Below the pieces are notes generated by a model that was not told the origin of the DNA, did not search any database, and saw only the letters and a list, made by a program, of their open reading frames with translations. A program made the translations under genes and the position numbers. Below, piece after piece: positions 6,823 to 15,352 of a DNA stretch of 27,191 bases. Source of the stretch: CAZQNF01 sp964403325 (lineage in GTDB: Bacteria > Patescibacteriota > Patescibacteriia > Magasanikbacterales > GWA2-37-8); contig CAYOFO010000011.1 of the NCBI GenBank assembly GCA_964403325.1, forward strand, positions 1-27,191. The letters are read 5' to 3'. Position 1 is the first letter of the stretch. Each line of letters opens with the position of its first letter.

Positions 6823-9204
6823 TTATGATTTAAATCTATTTATCGTCATCCGAATAATATCCTCCAGCAGATCGGAATAACTCAGATCAATCAGCTGAGC
6901 GGACTTAATAAACCCACTGCCTTCCACCAGACTCGGGTTTGGATCAAGCTCCAGCACATACGGATTATCGTCTTCATCCACCCGAATTTCCACACGTCCA
7001 TAATCCTGGCAATGCAGCACCGTATAGGTGTCGAGCGCAATCTCCGTGAGAAGGGATTCTAATTTTTTATTGATTTTACGTACCGGAGTTTCTACCTGCA
7101 CACCCGGTTTTTTGCTACCACTCAGCCATTTCGCTTCGTACGAACAAATTGGCCATTCTCCTTTGGTTGTTTTTTTAAACACCGAACGCGCCAACGGCAA
7201 CACTCGAAAATCCTCGCGGCTGTTCCCCAAAACCGAGACTTCGTACTCTTCGCCGGCAATGTACTCTTCCACCAAAGCCGGTTTTTTGAGCTGGGTAATA
7301 ACTTTTTTTACCTGGCGTTCCAACTCTTTTTTATCTCGCACCACCGAATCATTGGTAATACCAAATGAATTATCGCCAATACCTGGCTTCACGATGAGCG
7401 GATAGCGTAAATCCTCTTTAATACTGTCACTGAGCTCGTAAGCATAGTCCCAATCCGGAGTTGGAATATTGTGAAAATGTAAGATTTTTTTCATCAAAAT
7501 CTTATTTTGACAGATTCCCAAATTGAGCGCTTCAGAGCCGGTAATCGGCAAATGCAAACTTTCGAGAGCTGCCGTAATTTGCGAGCGGGTTGGACCCGGA
7601 TCACCCACCCATTCTTCGCAGGCATTAAAAATAACATCAATGTCGTTCTTCTGAATATCCCGGAGCGCTTCGGACAAATTACTGGCATTAAAAAAACTCA
7701 CTTCATAACCACAGCGCACCAAATTTTCCCGAATATTTCTGACCGGCGAACTAAAATCACTGTTTTCCAAATTTTCAATATTACTATAAAAATTTCCCAC
7801 CAAAGCAATATGCAGACTGCGCTGGTCGCGCAAAGAAACTTTTTTAACTTTTTCGATTTTAGCTGCCTGAATAAGCAAGTTCTTATTGAAGACAGCTGCC
7901 GAAAATTTATTTTTTCGCAAAGTTTTACCCAAAAATGACTCCTCATCAAACTCGGCTACCTGATAATTTATAAAGCTCAATGCTTCTTTGAGATTATCCT
8001 GCGCATCAAGCAAATTGTCGCCCGATACACTAAGCCAACCCAAATATTCATACCCATCCGGTGGTACTAAGATCGGATCACCCACCTGCTTGCCAAAATA
8101 AAATTCTTCCACGTACCGCTGACGTTTTAATTTCTCGTCAATATTAACATTGGCCACCACGCCCGATTGATCGGCATGCAGTGTTTGACTCAAAATATAC
8201 TTTTTGGGCTCAGCGGATTTTTCTGGTTTAATATGGACGCCGCAAGCAATTTTAGCCAAATTTTCCACCAAATCCACACCCCACACGCCTTTGGTCGATT
8301 CATAGACCTCATCTCCCCCCAAACGCAAATTCGCTTCGAGCGGCACTGGGCCATGCTTAGTCATTTTGGCTTCAAAGTGAATACAACCGTTCAACACACC
8401 CAAACGCTCCAGCACCTCCTCGGCCACACGAATCAGTTGATCCTGATCATCTGCGGGCAAACTCGATGGCAGCGCTCGCAAGGTTTCCACAAAAAATGGT
8501 TCGGTGGTGCGATAATTATCGGCAATAGAATAAAATTTCACTTTACCGTTCTGGAGTAAAATATCTATATCCACTTCATCGCCATCAATATACTCTTCGA
8601 GAAGCAAATTCATTCCTTCTGTTAAAGCTGATTCTGTAAGGGGCGAAATAGTCTGGCGAATATACTGGTACGTTTCGAGTAAATCCTGTTTATCTTTTAC
8701 TTTAACCACGAAAGCACTACTCGAGCCATACACCGGCTTAATCACCAAAGGAAATTTTAAATACTTTAAAGCTTTGTCCAAATCTTTTTTGGCTTCAATA
8801 ATTTGGTGCTTGGGAGTGGGCAAATTATGCTGGGCACAAAACTCACGAAACAAATATTTATTGCGGGCTTTGTTGGCTACCGCTAAAGGAATGCCGACAT
8901 AACCAAACGTATCACAAATTTTAGACGTCAAAAGAACATCATCTTCCAAATAGGTAATAACCCCGTCCGGCTTCATTTCTGGATGGAGTTTTAAAAAATT
9001 TTTTACTGCCGCAATAGACTCAGTGTGGTTAAACGTATCGGCCAAAATCCAGGCATCAACATAATCATTAGCCCAGTTTTTTTCTTTATTCAAACAAATA
9101 ATTTTTAACCCCATTTTTTTTAACCGTTGCAGCACAAACTTTCTTTTGGATGAATAGGTGTTAACCACCAAGACAATCTTATTTTTTAAAACATCATGAT
9201 CCAT
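6823..9204 (-). CDS. Two-module ATP-grasp ligase (amino-acid ligase + Ddl-like)
   Basis: A 793-aa protein with two ATP-grasp ligase modules. Module 1 (about 1-420) has a pre-ATP-grasp region (GVITYLEDDV, residues 81-90), KPVYGSSS at 156-163, EEYIDGDEVD at 203-212, and likely Mg ligands E278 (HFEAK) and N292 (LEANLRLGG). It resembles dipeptide-forming L-amino-acid ligases and carnosine-synthase-like proteins. Module 2 (about 463-793) resembles D-Ala-D-Ala ligase: IALVGNFYS, CEEWVGDPG, VKPGIGDNSFG (605-615), EEYIAGEEYEV (646-656) and LELDPNPSL (751-759) with E752 and N756. ATP-grasp enzymes join a carboxylate to an amine through an acylphosphate, so two modules could make a peptide of two or more bonds. 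Substrates are unknown. It is first gene of an operon with two acyltransferases 1 nt and 5 nt apart. Confidence 0.85.
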   Translation of the reverse strand: MDHDVLKNKIVLVVNTYSSKRKFVLQRLKKMGLKIICLNKEKNWANDYVDAWILADTFNHTESIAAVKNFLKLHPEMKPDGVITYLEDDVLLTSKICDTFGYVGIPLAVANKARNKYLFREFCAQHNLPTPKHQIIEAKKDLDKALKYLKFPLVIKPVYGSSSAFVVKVKDKQDLLETYQYIRQTISPLTESALTEGMNLLLEEYIDGDEVDIDILLQNGKVKFYSIADNYRTTEPFFVETLRALPSSLPADDQDQLIRVAEEVLERLGVLNGCIHFEAKMTKHGPVPLEANLRLGGDEVYESTKGVWGVDLVENLAKIACGVHIKPEKSAEPKKYILSQTLHADQSGVVANVNIDEKLKRQRYVEEFYFGKQVGDPILVPPDGYEYLGWLSVSGDNLLDAQDNLKEALSFINYQVAEFDEESFLGKTLRKNKFSAAVFNKNLLIQAAKIEKVKKVSLRDQRSLHIALVGNFYSNIENLENSDFSSPVRNIRENLVRCGYEVSFFNASNLSEALRDIQKNDIDVIFNACEEWVGDPGPTRSQITAALESLHLPITGSEALNLGICQNKILMKKILHFHNIPTPDWDYAYELSDSIKEDLRYPLIVKPGIGDNSFGITNDSVVRDKKELERQVKKVITQLKKPALVEEYIAGEEYEVSVLGNSREDFRVLPLARSVFKKTTKGEWPICSYEAKWLSGSKKPGVQVETPVRKINKKLESLLTEIALDTYTVLHCQDYGRVEIRVDEDDNPYVLELDPNPSLVEGSGFIKSAQLIDLSYSDLLEDIIRMTINRFKS

Positions 9205-9234
9205 AAAAAAATAAAAACCTATTAATAAAATAGG
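9205..9234 (-). terminator. Attenuator-like hairpin directly before the ligase start codon
   Basis: On the minus strand CCTATT (9234-9229) pairs with AATAGG (9223-9218) around a 5-nt loop. It is followed by TTTTTATTTTTTT (9217-9205) running straight into the ATG at 9204. It is a weak, AT-rich stem but has the shape of an intrinsic terminator, like the one before ileS. A second stem, CTTAAA with TTTAAG, lies just upstream and overlaps the stop of the possible leader peptide. Confidence 0.45.
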
Positions 9235-9247
9235 CTTAAAAGCAAAT

Positions 9248-9298
9248 TTAAGTTAAAAATGGTCTAACCGAGTCTTCTTCCGCAGAAGGTTTATTCAT
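9248..9298 (-). CDS. Possible 16-aa leader peptide
   Basis: An ATG 6-7 nt after the predicted transcription start opens a short frame, MNKPSAEEDSVRPFLT, ending in TAA at 9250-9248. It is followed 13 nt later by the attenuator-like hairpin. The arrangement is that of a leader-peptide attenuator. However, there is no run of a single amino acid and no ribosome-binding site, so it may be a chance frame. Confidence 0.3.
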   Translation of the reverse strand: MNKPSAEEDSVRPFLT

Positions 9299-9311
9299 AC
9301 TAATAATGTAG

Positions 9312-9340
9312 ATACTAACCCATCCCGGCCTTGTTGTCAA
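9312..9340 (-). promoter_or_regulatory. Sigma-70-type promoter of the ligase/acyltransferase operon
   Basis: Minus strand: TTGACA (9340-9335), 17-bp spacer, TAGTAT (9317-9312). The -35 box lies within a 13-bp palindrome, TTGTTG-N-CAACAA (9331-9343), which could bind a regulator. The predicted start near 9305 leaves a leader of about 100 nt. Confidence 0.7.
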
Positions 9341-9384
9341 CAAATTTAGGCATTTTTTTGCTAATTATAGAGAAAAAATAACTT

Positions 9385-9413
9385 TTGACAGGTGACGCCA
9401 AATCCTTTATAGT
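9385..9413 (+). promoter_or_regulatory. Sigma-70-type promoter of the NIF3-ruvA-slipin operon
   Basis: TTGACA (9385-9390), 17-bp spacer, TATAGT (9408-9413); close to consensus. The predicted start near 9420 gives a leader of about 27 nt. It is divergent from the ligase promoter, with the two -35 boxes 44 bp apart. Confidence 0.85.
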
Positions 9414-9446
9414 TAGCTTCTAGACTGATTTTTAAATTCAAAAACT

Positions 9447-10403
9447 ATGAACGTCCAACAAATCTTCGACTTAGGGGTAAAACTGGCTATAGAGGCCGAT
9501 CCGCGTGGAGAAAAAGGTGTCAAAAAATACTTGACCCAGCTCAAAAAAGAATACGAAGACCTGAAAGAAAAAGACAAAAAATATTTTAACACCGACAAAC
9601 TGACCAATCCCTACCCCGACAGCTGTATCCATACCAACGACCAAAAAACTACGGTACAGCGCGTTTTGTCCGGTATTGATATTGGAGCCGGAGAAATTCT
9701 CCTCGCGAGCCAGCTTAGCGAAAGAAACCAAAAAATAGACCTGGTAATTTCGCACCACCCCACCGGTAACGCCCTATCGAATCTGCACGAAGTCATGGAA
9801 ATGTCGATTGGCATCTACGAAAGTTTTGGCTTGCCGGTACATATTGCCGAAAAATTCATGGAAGAACGCATCAAAGAAATTGGACGCAGCGTTCACCCCA
9901 TCAACCACCACCAAACCGTTGACGTAGCCGCTCTGCTCGGTATCAACTTCATGAGCACTCATACTATTACCGATAACCTGGTGGATGCCTTTTTGTCCGA
10001 TTATCTCAAAACCCAAGGCCCGGAAACTTTACGCGACATACTCGACTGCTTGCTCGAACTCCCGGAGTACCAGGAAGCCAAACGGCGTGGCGCCGGACCA
10101 AAAATTTTTGCCGGCAATCCCAAACACCATGTCGGCAAAATACTGGTCGAAATGACCGGTGGTACCAATCCTTCGAGCAAAATATATAAAGAATTTTCCA
10201 AAATCGGCTACAGCACTATCGTCAGCATGCACATGAAAGATGACGCTATGAATAAAGCCAGCGAAGAATACATGAACGTCGTGATCGCCGGACACATGAG
10301 CTCAGACTCGCTTGGCATGAATTTATACCTCGACGAACTGGAAAAACAAGGTATTGAAATTATCCCCTGCGGCGGGCTCATCCGGGTCAGCCGAAATAAA
10401 TAA
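9447..10403 (+). CDS. NIF3/DUF34-like dinuclear metal protein
   Basis: A 318-aa protein resembling the NIF3 (DUF34) family, whose members carry a two-metal site and have no settled biochemical role. The N-terminal metal motif ISHHP is at residues 101-105, and the C-terminal motif is AGHMSSDSLG at 281-290, where NIF3 proteins have GH followed by an acidic residue. The first 60 residues form a charged, Lys/Glu-rich extension that is not typical of the family. It starts 34 nt after a strong promoter, without a Shine-Dalgarno sequence, and ends 1 nt before ruvA, so it heads the operon. The family match is by motif and is moderately secure. Confidence 0.72.
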   Translation: MNVQQIFDLGVKLAIEADPRGEKGVKKYLTQLKKEYEDLKEKDKKYFNTDKLTNPYPDSCIHTNDQKTTVQRVLSGIDIGAGEILLASQLSERNQKIDLVISHHPTGNALSNLHEVMEMSIGIYESFGLPVHIAEKFMEERIKEIGRSVHPINHHQTVDVAALLGINFMSTHTITDNLVDAFLSDYLKTQGPETLRDILDCLLELPEYQEAKRRGAGPKIFAGNPKHHVGKILVEMTGGTNPSSKIYKEFSKIGYSTIVSMHMKDDAMNKASEEYMNVVIAGHMSSDSLGMNLYLDELEKQGIEIIPCGGLIRVSRNK

Positions 10404-10404
10404 T

Positions 10405-10995
10405 ATGATCTCCCTCATCCGTGGCCAAGTGCTCGCCAACTTTAACGGCGAACTTACTATCCTGACAGCCGGCGGGGTTGGCTACAAAATTTGGGCCAGT
10501 CCACAAGCTATCGAAAAATCCCATCTCAATTCCGAAGTTACTTTGGCCACCCACCTCGTAGTACGTGAAGATGTGCTCGAACTGTTTGGTTTTGGCTCCG
10601 AAGAAGAAGGGGCGCTGTTTCGACATTTTATCTCGGTAAGTGGGGTCGGACCAAAAACTGCGCTTAACCTGCTATCGCTTGGCGAAGCGGATGACATAAC
10701 GAATGCTATTATGAATGGTGATGAAGATTTTCTCACCAAGGTCAGTGGCATTGGCAAAAAAACCGCCGCTCGCCTCATTTTGGAGCTCAAATCCAAACTT
10801 TCACTCAGCCCTCGACAACCCGGACCAAATATGGTAGAAAGTAAACCAGAAAAGAGCCTCACTCGCGATGTCTTTGACGCCCTCACTACCCTGGGTTATA
10901 GCGAAAACTCGATTCGTAGCGCCCTCAAGCAGATTAAAACTGACGGCAAAACCAGTGAACAAGTGTTACGCGAAACCCTTAAAATTATTCAATAA
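10405..10995 (+). CDS. ruvA: Holliday junction DNA helicase subunit RuvA
   Basis: RuvA binds four-way DNA junctions as a tetramer and loads the RuvB motor during recombination and repair. The protein is 196 aa, the usual length. It shows the N-terminal OB-fold start MISLIRGQVL, two helix-hairpin-helix motifs (VSGVGPKTALNLL at about 78-90 and VSGIGKKTAARLI at about 113-125), and the C-terminal RuvB-binding three-helix domain (DVFDALTTLGYSENSIRSAL). I chose ATG 10405, since the in-frame ATG at 10354 lies within the preceding gene and adds 17 residues not found in RuvA. It is coupled to the NIF3-like gene (1 nt gap); ruvB and ruvC are not in the window. Confidence 0.96.
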   Translation: MISLIRGQVLANFNGELTILTAGGVGYKIWASPQAIEKSHLNSEVTLATHLVVREDVLELFGFGSEEEGALFRHFISVSGVGPKTALNLLSLGEADDITNAIMNGDEDFLTKVSGIGKKTAARLILELKSKLSLSPRQPGPNMVESKPEKSLTRDVFDALTTLGYSENSIRSALKQIKTDGKTSEQVLRETLKIIQ

Positions 10996-11019
10996 ATTTT
11001 AATATAACCAAGCAAACAT

Positions 11020-11787
11020 ATGGACGGACTATTTTTTGTAGTAATCGTGGTTTTAATCATTCTGGCGCTCGGACTGCGCATCGTAAAGCAGTATGAAACC
11101 GGCGTTGTATTTCGTTTTGGAAAAATCGTGGGCTTAAAACAACCCGGCTTAAACGTTATCATCCCGGTGGTTGACCAGCTGCGCAAAGTTGATCTGCGCA
11201 CCATTACTCTACCAATTCCAAAACAAAAAATTATCACCAAAGATAATGTGTCGGTGGATGTTTCGGCGGTAGCTTATTACAAAGTTGTGGACGTGGTCAA
11301 AAGCATTGTGGGTATTGAAAACGTAATGAACGCCATTAACCAAATTGCTCAAACTTCACTGCGCAACATCGTCGGTAAATTTCAGCTCGATGAAATTTTA
11401 AGCGAACGCGAAACCATCAACAGAGAAATTACTGCTGTGCTTGAAGCACACACCGCCGCCTGGGGTATACTCGTTTCCGTAGTTGAAATGAAAGATATCG
11501 AACTCCCAGAAAGCATGCAGCGCGCCATGGCCAAACAAGCCGAAGCCGAACGCGAAAAACGATCTAAAATTATTGCTGCTGAAGGTGAATTTTTATCTGC
11601 CCAAAAATTGGCCGATACAGCTGATGTGATGGCTGCCCACCCTATCGCTCTGCAACTGCGTAATTTACAGACCATGGCTGAAATATCTGTAGAAAAAAAT
11701 TCCACCATTATCTTCCCCGCCCAATTTATGACCACGGTGGCTGATGTGCAAAAATTTGTCAACAGTGAAATGGCCGCCAAAAAATAA
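11020..11787 (+). CDS. Slipin / stomatin-like SPFH (band 7) membrane protein
   Basis: A 255-aa membrane-anchored scaffold protein. One N-terminal transmembrane segment (residues 3-20, LFFVVIVVLIILALGLRI) is followed by a complete SPFH/band 7 domain: YETGVVFRFGK, PGLNVIIPVVDQLRKVDLR, and DVSAVAYYKV. A coiled Ala/Glu-rich helix follows (MAKQAEAEREKRSKIIAAEGE), then a C-terminal oligomerisation helix. Stomatin-like proteins form rings in the membrane and often work with an NfeD partner or a protease; neither is encoded here. It is 24 nt after ruvA and closed by a strong terminator, so it is the last gene of this operon. Confidence 0.92.
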   Translation: MDGLFFVVIVVLIILALGLRIVKQYETGVVFRFGKIVGLKQPGLNVIIPVVDQLRKVDLRTITLPIPKQKIITKDNVSVDVSAVAYYKVVDVVKSIVGIENVMNAINQIAQTSLRNIVGKFQLDEILSERETINREITAVLEAHTAAWGILVSVVEMKDIELPESMQRAMAKQAEAEREKRSKIIAAEGEFLSAQKLADTADVMAAHPIALQLRNLQTMAEISVEKNSTIIFPAQFMTTVADVQKFVNSEMAAKK

Positions 11788-11796
11788 TTACCCCAT

Positions 11797-11833
11797 AAAA
11801 AAACAGCCGGCTGATCAGCCGGCTGTTTTTTTT
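11797..11833. terminator. Bidirectional intrinsic terminator
   Basis: A perfect palindrome, CAGCCGGCT (11804-11812) with AGCCGGCTG (11817-11825) around GATC, flanked by seven A on the left and eight T on the right. It serves the slipin operon on the plus strand and the unknown gene ending at 11832 on the minus strand, whose stop codon overlaps its T-run. Confidence 0.95.
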
Positions 11834-12665
11834 ATTTTCTCACCAATCTTTGGCAGCCGTTATAACTATAAATTTGCACTTCGGTCAGATTATTAAGTGG
11901 CAGTACCACCGCAAACGGACCAATTTTTTTTCCCACACTATCACCATCTTCTAAAGCTGAAATAGTACTTTCTTGGCCAGCTTGTTTCAAAGCCCGGCGC
12001 AACACTACAGCCAATTGATTGCCGCTAAAACACATTCCTGCTGGTGTGTATACCGGCTCTCCAAATTTTGCTTGCAAGAGGCCAAAAATTACTCCTCTTT
12101 GCACAAAAGTACAAGGAACAATAAAACCATCCTCGTTGGCATTAACAGGTGATAAGATTTTATCTTTGGCAATATTCTCTAAATTATCAACGAGTCTTAA
12201 AACAAGATTTTGCTCTTCCCCCCCTCTCGCCTCATAACTCTGCGCATAACCGGCCATAGCAGCCTGAACTGCCCGATCAAATGCTGTAGCTTCTCTATAA
12301 TCAGCGCCTGTATCGACCGGTACATTTGGGGACGTTCGAGCAGGCACAGTATTCACCCTAGCAAAAAAATCTCGAGCGCTGGAGCCAGACTTGACCAGAT
12401 CAAGCTGCATAGCTCTCAGTAAATCAGCATCAATAATTTTGAGTGCATTGCCAAATCGGGCTTTTACTACAAACCCCTGATCGTCCTGACGCAACACTAA
12501 AGTACCCTCACCCAAATGCTGGTGTGTCACGGCCACCACTTCTCCAGCTGGTAAATTTTGCAGCAAACGTACCACTTCCGGACTTTGAAAAAGCGTTACA
12601 GGCAAAAGTTCTCGCCTCGAGTTAACTGCGGCATCAAACACTAAACCATTTCTTATTTCCATCAT
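11832..12665 (-). CDS. Unknown protein, 277 aa
   Basis: Not recognised. A soluble-looking protein with no signal peptide or membrane segment. The N-terminal third is beta-rich (VVAVTHQHLGEGTLVLRQDDQGFVVKARFG). A Ser/Pro/Thr-containing linker follows (about 110-125), then a helical region and a second alpha/beta part with GVIFGLLQAKFGEPVYTPAGMCFSGNQLAVVL. It may start at ATG 12665 or the next ATG at 12662. It is last of a minus-strand group with the gene at 12762-13751 and gatB, but a 96-bp gap upstream could hold its own promoter. It ends in the shared terminator. Confidence 0.7.
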   Translation of the reverse strand: MMEIRNGLVFDAAVNSRRELLPVTLFQSPEVVRLLQNLPAGEVVAVTHQHLGEGTLVLRQDDQGFVVKARFGNALKIIDADLLRAMQLDLVKSGSSARDFFARVNTVPARTSPNVPVDTGADYREATAFDRAVQAAMAGYAQSYEARGGEEQNLVLRLVDNLENIAKDKILSPVNANEDGFIVPCTFVQRGVIFGLLQAKFGEPVYTPAGMCFSGNQLAVVLRRALKQAGQESTISALEDGDSVGKKIGPFAVVLPLNNLTEVQIYSYNGCQRLVRK

Positions 12666-12761
12666 ATCAAAAATAACTTATTTAACTTTCCAAAAACATT
12701 TTCAAGTCAGTAAATTAATCCAAAAAATACACTAAAATCTTTACTCTCTTTCCCTTTGTTT

Positions 12762-13751
12762 TTATTTAGCTTCTAATTCTTTATCCGTCATCACAACAAA
12801 AACATAACATATCCCCTTTTTAACATAACCATTTTCCAACCTTGGTGATGATTCTAATTTTGAAAATTTTGCATCTTTTTGTTTTAAAAACAAGCTATCA
12901 CCATAATCACCAAGCCACATCCCTTTATCTGGATTGCCTGATAACTGTCGATCTAACGGGAACTCGACAAAACTTGCCTTGCAAGGTAACTTTTGATTTC
13001 GCAAGGCGAATGTTGCTGCCAAAGCTTCATCAGGCGTAAAAAACCGTAAACAATACTGTGTCATACCCCATTTAATACCACCATGTACATCCTTCATGGT
13101 TCTCCATGCATTCGGGTCACCCATATCCTCAGCAACGATCATTATTTTAATATTTTTATCTTCCAATGGCACAAACTCTCTCACCGAGCGTGCTATGACA
13201 TCGTCTATTTTAAACCCATCATCACCGGTTAATATTCTTTGAACATCCATTGACAAGGGTACTGTGAGACTAAAGTATCCCATACCTCTCTGCTCACCAA
13301 CAGCTTCCTTGAGAGTAGGAATACGCGATTCTAAAACATCCAACAATTCTTTTTGACCAGCAGGTTCTGATACAACTTTTTTCTCCCCACCTCCCCCAGT
13401 CTTTGTTACATCATCTATTGACGGTGCTTGACCATCCTCGGTCATTTGTCTGTGCCCCACTAAAATTTCCGGATGTTGTAAAATTAGTTTTTCTACGTCC
13501 GATAAACTCTTTTCAAAGCGTTGTTGCACCGAAGCAAAGTTTCCCAGACTGGCTGATGCACCCAAAAAAGATAAATCGCGACTGGTTTGATCCAGCAAAT
13601 TTTCTATTTGCATTTGCTGGGCTGCGGAATAAAATCGGCTTTCGGAATGATATGTTTCCTGCAACCGCTGCAGTTTTTCATACCCTTGCTGCAATACTTG
13701 TTTTTCTCGCTGCTGTGCCGGTGATAAGTCTGGGTATTTTTCTTCTGACAT
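12762..13751 (-). CDS. Unknown protein, 329 aa
   Basis: Not recognised. The N-terminal 110 residues are strongly helical and rich in Gln and Glu (AQQREKQVLQQGYEKLQRLQ and QQMQIENLLDQ), likely a coiled coil or helical bundle. A Gly-rich linker (TGGGGEKK, about 137-144) precedes a folded alpha/beta C-terminal domain of about 180 residues. No signal peptide or membrane segment is visible. It starts 34 nt after gatB, so it is probably co-transcribed with it, though nothing in the sequence ties it to translation. Confidence 0.72.
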   Translation of the reverse strand: MSEEKYPDLSPAQQREKQVLQQGYEKLQRLQETYHSESRFYSAAQQMQIENLLDQTSRDLSFLGASASLGNFASVQQRFEKSLSDVEKLILQHPEILVGHRQMTEDGQAPSIDDVTKTGGGGEKKVVSEPAGQKELLDVLESRIPTLKEAVGEQRGMGYFSLTVPLSMDVQRILTGDDGFKIDDVIARSVREFVPLEDKNIKIMIVAEDMGDPNAWRTMKDVHGGIKWGMTQYCLRFFTPDEALAATFALRNQKLPCKASFVEFPLDRQLSGNPDKGMWLGDYGDSLFLKQKDAKFSKLESSPRLENGYVKKGICYVFVVMTDKELEAK

Positions 13752-13785
13752 ATTTAATAATGAAAAACTTGGGTTTATTTATAAA

Positions 13786-15330
13786 TTATTTCATTTTCTC
13801 GCGCAACATTTTTTCCGCCACCTGTGGATCAGCACTGCCCTCGGTCGCTTTCATCACCATGCCGAGCAAAAATTTAATAATCGGCTCTTTGCCGGCTTTA
13901 AACTGCGCCACTTGGGACGGGTAATTGACTATAGTCTGGTTTACCACCTCGGCAAGCTTGCCCTCGTCTTTGATCTGGCCATAGCCTTTATCTTCCATAA
14001 TATGCGTTGGATCCATGTCAACATCAGACTCCACCATCGCGAGCAAAATTTTCTGCGCATTGGTGGAATTTACTTTTTGTGTATAAATAAGAGCAATAAG
14101 CTCAGCAAAATTTTCTGGCGACAGATGCAAATCTTTAATGACACGTTTTTTTTCGGCCAGAATTCCCACCAACTTGCTGGTGAGCCAGCCACCGGCCAGC
14201 TTGGCCAGTTCATGGCTTTTTTGTATACGAGTTTCGGCAGCCGTTGATTCGTTCTCCAAACTATGAAGCCATTCCACCAGCTCGCTCATCACCTCTTCCG
14301 CATAAGCGGCCCAGGTTTGATCGGTGGTGAGCCAATCCGCATCAGCATAAGAAAAACCATATTCCTCATGAAAACGATTACGTTTGGCCATTGGTAACTC
14401 CGGCAAAGCCAAATGTTCGGTTAAAATAAGTGGTTCAAATGGTGGAATATCTGGCTCTGGAAAATACCGATAATCCGCCGAATTTTCTTTGATACGCTGA
14501 CTCACCGTGGAACTGCTCGGATCATCCCAGCCGCGTGTTTCTTGCGGCCAACTTTTCCCTTGCTCCAAGAGTTCCGTCTGACGTTTGATCTCAAACTCAA
14601 TGGCTTTTTCCACAGCGCGAAAAGAATTGATATTTTTTACTTCCACTTTATTGTTGAGTGTATAATCTGGCGCTGGCACCACTTGCCCGGCTTCAATGCG
14701 AAATTGGCCGCTTGACTGCACCGAAACATTGGCTTCGCAGCGCATCTGTCCTTTTTCCATATCCGCATCACTCACCCCCAAATAGCGCAAAATATTCTGC
14801 AATTCCTGACAATAGGTTTTGGCTTCGAGCGCGCTTTGCACATCCGGCTCAGACACTATCTCTACCAGAGGCACACCGGCACGGTTAAAATCAATCACGG
14901 TTTCGTTATTGGCGCCGTGCGATAGCTTGGCTGTATCTTCTTCCAAATGAACCCGTGCCACGCCAATTTTCGCGTTTAAACGATGATTTTTCTCGAGATG
15001 CTCGAGCAGCATAAAACCATTGTCACCAATGGGAAAATGATCCTGGGAAATCTGGTACCCCTTAGGTAAATCCGGATAAAAATAATGCTTGCGATCAAAT
15101 TGACTACGCTCCTGAATATGACAATTGAGTGCCCGGGCGATTTTAACCGTCCACTCAATGGCTGTCCGGTTGGGAACCGGCAAAGTCCCGGGGTGGGCAA
15201 GACAAATAGGGCAAATAGTAGAATTGGGAAGCGAAAAATGCGGATCATTGGGACAGCTGCAAAACATTTTACTCTTGGTTTTGAGTTCCACATGCACTTC
15301 AAGACCGATAATTACCGTGTATTTTTCCAT
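13786..15330 (-). CDS. gatB: Asp/Glu-tRNA(Asn/Gln) amidotransferase subunit B
   Basis: Subunit of GatCAB, which converts Glu-tRNA(Gln) or Asp-tRNA(Asn) to the amide form; GatB binds the misacylated tRNA and its kinase pocket activates the acyl group with ATP. The protein is 514 aa, slightly longer than usual. Conserved elements include GLEVH (9-13), zinc-site cysteines C24, C26, C40 and C43, FDRKHYFYPDLPKGYQISQ (78-96), HLEEDTAKL (128-136), NRAGVPLVEIVSEPD (149-163), DYRYFPEPD (286-294), and the C-terminal YqeY-like tail. Its presence suggests that this organism makes Gln-tRNA(Gln) or Asn-tRNA(Asn) indirectly. gatA and gatC are not in the window, so the operon is split here. It has its own promoter at 15353-15382 and no Shine-Dalgarno sequence. 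Confidence 0.98.
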   Translation of the reverse strand: MEKYTVIIGLEVHVELKTKSKMFCSCPNDPHFSLPNSTICPICLAHPGTLPVPNRTAIEWTVKIARALNCHIQERSQFDRKHYFYPDLPKGYQISQDHFPIGDNGFMLLEHLEKNHRLNAKIGVARVHLEEDTAKLSHGANNETVIDFNRAGVPLVEIVSEPDVQSALEAKTYCQELQNILRYLGVSDADMEKGQMRCEANVSVQSSGQFRIEAGQVVPAPDYTLNNKVEVKNINSFRAVEKAIEFEIKRQTELLEQGKSWPQETRGWDDPSSSTVSQRIKENSADYRYFPEPDIPPFEPLILTEHLALPELPMAKRNRFHEEYGFSYADADWLTTDQTWAAYAEEVMSELVEWLHSLENESTAAETRIQKSHELAKLAGGWLTSKLVGILAEKKRVIKDLHLSPENFAELIALIYTQKVNSTNAQKILLAMVESDVDMDPTHIMEDKGYGQIKDEGKLAEVVNQTIVNYPSQVAQFKAGKEPIIKFLLGMVMKATEGSADPQVAEKMLREKMK

Positions 15331-15352
15331 ATATTAAAAGCTTAATGCGGCC

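Noticed and set aside
9235..9300. A second T-box in the leader of the ligase operon
   Set aside because: No TGGNACC bulge or paired antiterminator helices are present.
10354..10404. Longer ruvA start at 10354
   Set aside because: The extra 17 residues overlap the NIF3-like gene and do not resemble RuvA.
12666..12761. Promoter for the unknown gene at 11832-12665
   Set aside because: TTGAAA is present on the minus strand but no -10 box at a good spacing could be chosen with confidence.
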